Positions 59,353-64,000 of a stretch of DNA of 64,000 nucleotides are shown in pieces. The notes beneath the pieces are model-generated. The model searched no databases, was not told where the DNA came from, and saw only the letters and a list, made by a program, of their open reading frames with translations. The position numbers were made by a program, and so were the translations under genes. Every line of letters begins with the position of its first letter. The first letter of the stretch is position 1. Where the stretch lies: NCBI RefSeq assembly GCF_017358165.1, contig NZ_CP071446.1:62001-126000 (forward strand). The letters run 5' to 3'. The DNA is from Thermosipho ferrireducens. Its GTDB lineage: Bacteria > Thermotogota > Thermotogae > Thermotogales > Fervidobacteriaceae.

Positions 59353-59562
59353 TAATTTCATAAAGTAACCCTAAAAGTGTTATAATATTAAGTTGTAATT
59401 ATTAACAAATGATAACAATTGTTGTACAATGATGATATATTTGCTACAACAATATGTTAAACAACTGCATCCCTTTAATCTACATTTTTATCATAATACG
59501 GTTAAATTTGTCAGGTGTTCAGTATTTAAGTTAATTCACACTGTTTTCGGGAGGTTGGGAAA
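59353..59562 (+). promoter_or_regulatory. Leader region of the secreted-protein cluster
   Basis: It contains an inverted repeat, TTGTTGTA with TACAACAA around an 18-base interval (about 59420-59455). TTGTAC and TACAAC fall 17 bases apart within it, as a weak promoter would. GGGAGGTTGGG precedes the gene at 59563. Confidence 0.35.
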
Positions 59563-60531
59563 ATGATGAGGATACTCTTGATTGTATCGATTGTTTTTAC
59601 TTTATCAATATCTCTGTTTTCCCAGGGAATTCTTTCACTTCCAAAAGAAAAGCTCGCCTTTCCTTATGACTATGCAGGATTTGCAATATGGATAGAGCTA
59701 AAAGAAGTACCGGACTTTGAAATAGTTGGCAAGCACGTTGAACAGATATTAGAAGTCAGCGACAACCATATTCTTGGCTGGAAAAGCGTAGGTATATTAA
59801 ATGAAACGAAAGTTTACATCTATGCGGATGTGAAAGGATACCTGGTAATATTTCTTCACAAAGATACTCCACCAGCTGCGATAATAGACTTCAGGTATGT
59901 AAATTTCGAGAAGAGACATGTAAAAACTTTTTCCATTTTGAATGTCATGGAAAACATTTTAACAGATCTTGGGTACGACTACGTATCACTTTTGAGCGAC
60001 ATAAAATTTGCCGACTTTCAGCATCCAGAAGCAAACTCGTTTTTGGTAGCTTTGACAAGGACAAAACCTGTAACCACATTACCAGGTGATAGAAAATGGT
60101 ACGAAGAAAAAACAACAATGCACATAGCGGTAAACGAAAAATCAGTAGTGTATTCTTATTCTTATACATTTGGATATTATGGAGTATACAGATATGATAG
60201 GCTTTATCAAAGAATGTTTTTGAATTTGGACGGAAACAATGTACTAAAAATGATTGAGGATAATGTCTCAGAGAATTCAAAGTCCTTGGAAAATTACACA
60301 TTCATGTCAAAACAAATACCTTTTTATATTTACTACCGAGAAGGCAAAGATGAAAGAATTTTGTTAAAAAAGCTTGACGAATGGCGTTTAAAACGCATGA
60401 CGATTTCTTTTGATCCATTAAAACCTCACACGTACACTCTTGTTTGTCAATATTGGTCAAATTATGAATTCGATGCAGAAACTTATCCCATTCATCTTGC
60501 AATAGCGATAGTTATAGTTTATAAAAAGTAA
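59563..60531 (+). CDS. Secreted protein of unknown function
   Basis: A 322-residue protein with a signal peptide (about 1-20, SLFSQG). The mature part is mixed alpha/beta with many aromatic residues and no cysteine-rich or catalytic motif I can name. A DRKWYEEKTTMHIAVNEKS stretch leads into strands ending WSNYEFDAETYP and a hydrophobic last strand. A GGGAGGTTGGG site precedes the ATG. It lies 17 bases before another exported protein gene, so the two form an operon of unknown purpose. Confidence 0.75.
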   Translation: MMRILLIVSIVFTLSISLFSQGILSLPKEKLAFPYDYAGFAIWIELKEVPDFEIVGKHVEQILEVSDNHILGWKSVGILNETKVYIYADVKGYLVIFLHKDTPPAAIIDFRYVNFEKRHVKTFSILNVMENILTDLGYDYVSLLSDIKFADFQHPEANSFLVALTRTKPVTTLPGDRKWYEEKTTMHIAVNEKSVVYSYSYTFGYYGVYRYDRLYQRMFLNLDGNNVLKMIEDNVSENSKSLENYTFMSKQIPFYIYYREGKDERILLKKLDEWRLKRMTISFDPLKPHTYTLVCQYWSNYEFDAETYPIHLAIAIVIVYKK

Positions 60532-60548
60532 AAAAGAAGGTAGGGAGT

Positions 60549-61442
60549 ATGAAAAGAATAAAAGAAATTTTTTTGTTGTTCCTAATACCCTTACTCTTTA
60601 ATACTTTATTGTTTGGTAAAGGTGAAGAGACAGAAAAATACATAGGGGAAACTTTTGTTGTATCTGCACCCGTACTTATCGCAGGGGACTTGTTTTTGAA
60701 TTTTCCGATGCTTGATACTTTTAAAGCATCTTTGACCTCACTTTTCGTTGAAGGTTCGGAAATATACGGAAATTTACCAATAACTTATGTAAAGCCTGAT
60801 ATTAAAGATATAAAGTTAAGTAAGTTTTATCTCTCGTCTAATAACTTTTTTACTCTGGTTCACACACTTTACTATAAAAAAATCAATATGTTATTCGCGA
60901 AAAGAACAGAATTTTATTTAACAAGTAATTTCAAGCTTATATTTAACACTGAACATTTGGTTAATTTAATCATGAACACAGAGAAATCGTCAAGAAACTA
61001 CACCTATGCTATAAACTGCTTCACACAGGATTATCCAACTGCTTTTACCTCAATAGATACCAAGAAACCAAAAAAAATAAAGAAAAAACTGATAGAATAT
61101 TTAGAAGAAAAGGAAAAGCCGAGAAAAAAGAACCCACCATCTTCTCATCAGAAGAAAGAAGAAAAAACCTCAAAAAAGTATACTCTTATTGTCGCTGTGA
61201 CTACCCCCATTTCTCAGGTGTTCAATATAATACCAAAAGACACATATCTCATATTAAGTGGCATGGGCATAGAGAAAAAAGTTTATTTGGGTAAACTCTC
61301 TGGTACTGAATCAACAGAAGTTGTGTTCGAAAATCTCACAGAAGGTTCGTATACTTTAAGACTTATCTGGAGCAACAAGTCGTACACAAAACTTATTAAA
61401 GTTCCGGAAGATCTTCATGTAGATTTTATGATTGTCTTTTAA
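60549..61442 (+). CDS. Secreted protein with Lys-rich linker, unknown function
   Basis: A 297-residue exported protein. A signal peptide (about 1-23) precedes an N-terminal domain (to about 170). A highly basic linker follows (about 174-220, with DTKKPKKIKKK and EEKEKPRKKNPP), then a C-terminal beta-sandwich-like domain of about 80 residues with ENLTEGSYTLRLIWSN, similar in style to Ig-like or CARDB folds. I recognise no family. It follows the previous gene closely behind GGTAGGGAG. Confidence 0.75.
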   Translation: MKRIKEIFLLFLIPLLFNTLLFGKGEETEKYIGETFVVSAPVLIAGDLFLNFPMLDTFKASLTSLFVEGSEIYGNLPITYVKPDIKDIKLSKFYLSSNNFFTLVHTLYYKKINMLFAKRTEFYLTSNFKLIFNTEHLVNLIMNTEKSSRNYTYAINCFTQDYPTAFTSIDTKKPKKIKKKLIEYLEEKEKPRKKNPPSSHQKKEEKTSKKYTLIVAVTTPISQVFNIIPKDTYLILSGMGIEKKVYLGKLSGTESTEVVFENLTEGSYTLRLIWSNKSYTKLIKVPEDLHVDFMIVF

Positions 61443-61971
61443 AAATGTATAAGTCAAGATAAAAATGTATAAAAAATAGAAAACAAAAATGTAGTAAAAC
61501 GTATTATACATTAAAGGTTAATCAATTGATTTGCTTAGATGTGCGTTTGAAATTCAAAACCGTTTTTTGGATTCAGGTTCAACAGAATTTATATAACATC
61601 TTTATATCACTATCAACTGGAATACTATGATAATAAATTGACATATCTTAGGGATAATAGTAAGACAACATTCTCGTTGCAAAAGTTAGCAAATGAATAA
61701 AGTACTAGATAAAATCTATACTGCACTCCAAAGATAAAAAAGCAAGATGGAGCAATTCATAGCAAAGTAACATTTAACATTAAAAGAAAGTAAAAGAATT
61801 AGATAAAAAGGTTAATCATTTTCTCACAAAGAATGCAAACTATTAGTACTAAAGAGTTGAAAAACGAAAGACGAAAGAACTGTTTATAACAGTAATAACA
61901 AGTAACTTCTATATACACAACAGGCATATTTGGAATAACAATAGGTGAAAAAAGTAGGACGGGGGGATAAC
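61443..61971. other. Intergenic region without a recognisable gene
   Basis: Very A-rich sequence. It starts with several near-copies of AAAAATGTA (61442-61493) and then shows no open frame, tRNA or stem worth naming. The promoter of the large lipoprotein gene should be here, but no convincing -35/-10 pair stands out. A GGGGGGAT site lies at 61960-61967. Confidence 0.5.
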
Positions 61972-64000
61972 ATGAGAAAAGCCTGCAAAATTTTTTGGAT
62001 TGTTGTATTAATGGTGTCATTGCTAATATCAAATTCCTGTGGTACCACCAAACTTCCCAGCACATCTGACAAAAATTCCACCGTTTCAGATAAACACAAC
62101 AAAGTATATGTTCCAGAAGGAAAAAGTTTTATCAAGATGGATTTAAGCAACGTCATCAAAACTATGAGATCTAACAAAAAAAAATATTATCTGTTTTGGA
62201 GAGCAGTAAGATCCGACAGAAACGGCGTTATAGAAATTGAAGCTCCATCGAAAGTATCTTTTATTGTCGACAAAAATGATATTTATATGCTTGCACTGGC
62301 TGCAAAACAAAAAGAAGGTTATATTGAAACGCTGGGAATAATCGGAATCGGAGAAGATTTCAATTCGGTTCCTATAGGGGATACTGCAAATGAAGTGATA
62401 AATCTTGGTAAGCTTAAATATAACAATGGAAAGTTAGTTCCCGAGAAAGACTTAGTTGACTTAACAAATATTGGATATGATAAAAATACACTATTGTTTA
62501 TTAAGGGTTACAGCAAGTTTCTTAAACAGTTGGCAAATGTTGATATCGATCATGACGGGGTAATCGACAGCAATCAAACTAACTTTATCGGATGGTGGGT
62601 TGGAACAGGATACTTGTTTTTTGAAAAGCAATATTATCAGGAAGTTTTCAGAAAAGATTTAGAAGAGTTGATACACGTGGAGTCGGCTTCAATAGTTTTT
62701 AACGTGAAGTATACTAACATAGATTTTAAGGTTTACGATGAAAGTAACTTTGATGAAAATTCTCTTCGAAATGAAACTCCCCCAGCAACGCTGTATGTAC
62801 TGAAAAAAGATGGAAAGAAAGAAATTTTTGGTCGCCTGGTAAAAGCCGGAAGTGATTATTCATTCTTCCAATGGTACTTTTTATATAATCCCTACGAAAG
62901 TGTAGAAGGTGATTACGTTCTGGAAGCCGTGGACACCACTGGAAAAACAAGGTATTTCTATTTTCAGTATTTGTTTTTTTTGAATCCAAAAGATCTTTCT
63001 GCTTTACCACTCGTTCACGCAGAACAATATGCTTATAGCAATGGAAGAGTGGATAAAGTAAAATGGGAATGGTGGGCATATGATAACGTTAAATCAAGAC
63101 ATAAGCCTACAAAGGATTTCCTAAAACTCGTAATTAAAGAGCCTGGAGTTTATTTTTACATTAACACAAATAAGGGATTCCACAAACTTAATTCACCTAA
63201 TGAAAGACCATGGGGGGTTGTTCCTGCTAAAGTTCTCATCAACAGCGGAGACATAACAGATGATGGTGAAGATTTTATAAAAGTGGATAAAGATGTGTGG
63301 GTTCTGGGGTACAGATGTAATTGGTCAGTTTGGTTAATTGGAAATTTAAACGTTTCAGTGAGTATTCCATACAATATAGAAAAATTTCCACATGATTACA
63401 ATGAAAACTTACTTGCATATTTGCCAGACGATGAAAAATTAATAAATGGCATATGGTATAACTTGAGCTATCCTGGGGATAGAAAAGCATTTGTCTTTGA
63501 AAATGGCACAATCTACACGTTTTCTGAACTAGCCCCCAATAGTAAAAGAGAGATAGGTATTTATACTATAAACGCTCCGGGCAAGATAAAAATATCAATC
63601 GATGGTATAGAATATTACGGACTTGTAAATCTTAAAAGAACTTACATAGAACTTCAGTTGTCCAGAGACAGTTATCTAAAAAAGATATCCCCAAACTCTG
63701 AAGGTTATTTAATTTATTCTCGTTATAATCCATATCTTCCTCTTCCGGATGATATACAGATTTCTTACGAGTCGAATAAAGTTATAAAACTCTCATGGAA
63801 AATTTTCGAAAGAAATTTGTGGGAAAAATTCGTAAAAAAAATAGTAATTTTTGTGGGAAGTAAAGAAAACGTGAGAAATAAAAATTCATATTCTATAGAA
63901 ACAAACTTAAAGAGCAATTTTGTAGAAGTAGATTTGTCCAAGGTTTACCAGATTCAGACGGAAACTACTATTATAAGTTCATGCTCTTTGACACCAGAGA
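61972..64000 (+). CDS. Large lipoprotein of unknown function (3' end outside window)
   Basis: An open frame of 676 codons runs without a stop to the window edge. The signal peptide ends in the lipobox-like ISNSC, so the mature protein is lipid-anchored. The sequence is beta-rich with repeated Tyr/Trp-rich segments. Residues about 191-199 (DIDHDGVID) form a calcium-loop motif like those of dockerins and EF-hands. I recognise no enzyme or binding family. It uses ATG 61972 after GGGGGGATAAC. With the two secreted proteins upstream it makes a surface-protein cluster next to the starch locus. Confidence 0.85.
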   Translation, partial: MRKACKIFWIVVLMVSLLISNSCGTTKLPSTSDKNSTVSDKHNKVYVPEGKSFIKMDLSNVIKTMRSNKKKYYLFWRAVRSDRNGVIEIEAPSKVSFIVDKNDIYMLALAAKQKEGYIETLGIIGIGEDFNSVPIGDTANEVINLGKLKYNNGKLVPEKDLVDLTNIGYDKNTLLFIKGYSKFLKQLANVDIDHDGVIDSNQTNFIGWWVGTGYLFFEKQYYQEVFRKDLEELIHVESASIVFNVKYTNIDFKVYDESNFDENSLRNETPPATLYVLKKDGKKEIFGRLVKAGSDYSFFQWYFLYNPYESVEGDYVLEAVDTTGKTRYFYFQYLFFLNPKDLSALPLVHAEQYAYSNGRVDKVKWEWWAYDNVKSRHKPTKDFLKLVIKEPGVYFYINTNKGFHKLNSPNERPWGVVPAKVLINSGDITDDGEDFIKVDKDVWVLGYRCNWSVWLIGNLNVSVSIPYNIEKFPHDYNENLLAYLPDDEKLINGIWYNLSYPGDRKAFVFENGTIYTFSELAPNSKREIGIYTINAPGKIKISIDGIEYYGLVNLKRTYIELQLSRDSYLKKISPNSEGYLIYSRYNPYLPLPDDIQISYESNKVIKLSWKIFERNLWEKFVKKIVIFVGSKENVRNKNSYSIETNLKSNFVEVDLSKVYQIQTETTIISSCSLTPE

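Overview
The window is AT-rich and almost fully coding. It fits a thermophilic, anaerobic, fermentative member of the Thermotogota. The pointers are a short-form Mfd, a DisA that matches what I remember of the Thermotoga protein along its length, an Mbx-type Mrp-antiporter/complex-I-like operon with an Nfn-type subunit, an EtfABCX set, secreted beta-barrels that suit a toga (outer sheath), and a lipoprotein alpha-amylase. I cannot fix the genus from sequence alone. Consensus-like sigma70 promoters (TTGACA-17-TATAAT) and strong AGGAGG ribosome sites recur, and several starts are GTG or TTG.

Layout. 1-4479: end of an oligopeptide/sugar ABC operon (binding protein, two permeases, two ATPases). 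4574-5987: a tiny SHOCT membrane protein and a convergent HD-GYP gene. 6102-13656 (minus): one ten-gene operon with a CPBP membrane protein, a NapC/NrfH-type tetraheme cytochrome, the cytochrome c maturation pair ResB/ResC, EtfB, EtfA, EtfC, EtfX, a zinc-ribbon protein and a secreted triheme cytochrome. 14532-19783: an MBL-fold hydrolase, a PadR regulator, a CoA-disulfide-reductase-like flavoprotein, two ferredoxin-containing MinD-type ATPases, a NifX-like protein and a ferredoxin; similar palindromes lie at two of its promoters. 20002-23714: thymidine kinase, a secreted 5'-nucleotidase with LysM, a LUD protein and Rex with its own Rex box. 24061-35044: a 14-gene Mbx-like operon whose last redox subunit fuses a complex-I ferredoxin to an NfnB/GltD-type flavoprotein, followed by a ferritin-like gene. 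35104-41960: an XRE operon, an MFS transporter, an ABC exporter with its TetR regulator, a barrel protein and lactate dehydrogenase. 42351-50530: tRNA-Val, TmcAL, Mfd, ferritin, DisA and a divergent DprA-like protein. 50568-56987 (minus): a starch locus with a lipoprotein alpha-amylase, two lipoproteins with starch-binding-like modules, a barrel, and a fusion of three CBM48-like modules to a C-terminal barrel. 57103-59352: a frameshifted NlpC/P60 remnant, tRNA-fMet, tRNA-Leu and a chimeric dead insertion sequence. 59563-64000: unknown secreted proteins, ending in a large lipoprotein that runs off the window.

How the genes work together (inference). The Etf/cytochrome operon could join NADH-driven electron bifurcation to quinone and then to periplasmic c-type haem. 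The Mbx operon would couple ferredoxin and pyridine nucleotides to ion transport. Rex, the PadR cluster and the CoA-disulfide reductase add redox sensing. The starch locus resembles a Thermotogota counterpart of the Bacteroidetes Sus system, built from unrelated barrels. Four intergenic islands of a GC-rich composite repeat (AACCTCGCC-like 9-mers plus REP-like palindromes) are scattered between these blocks.
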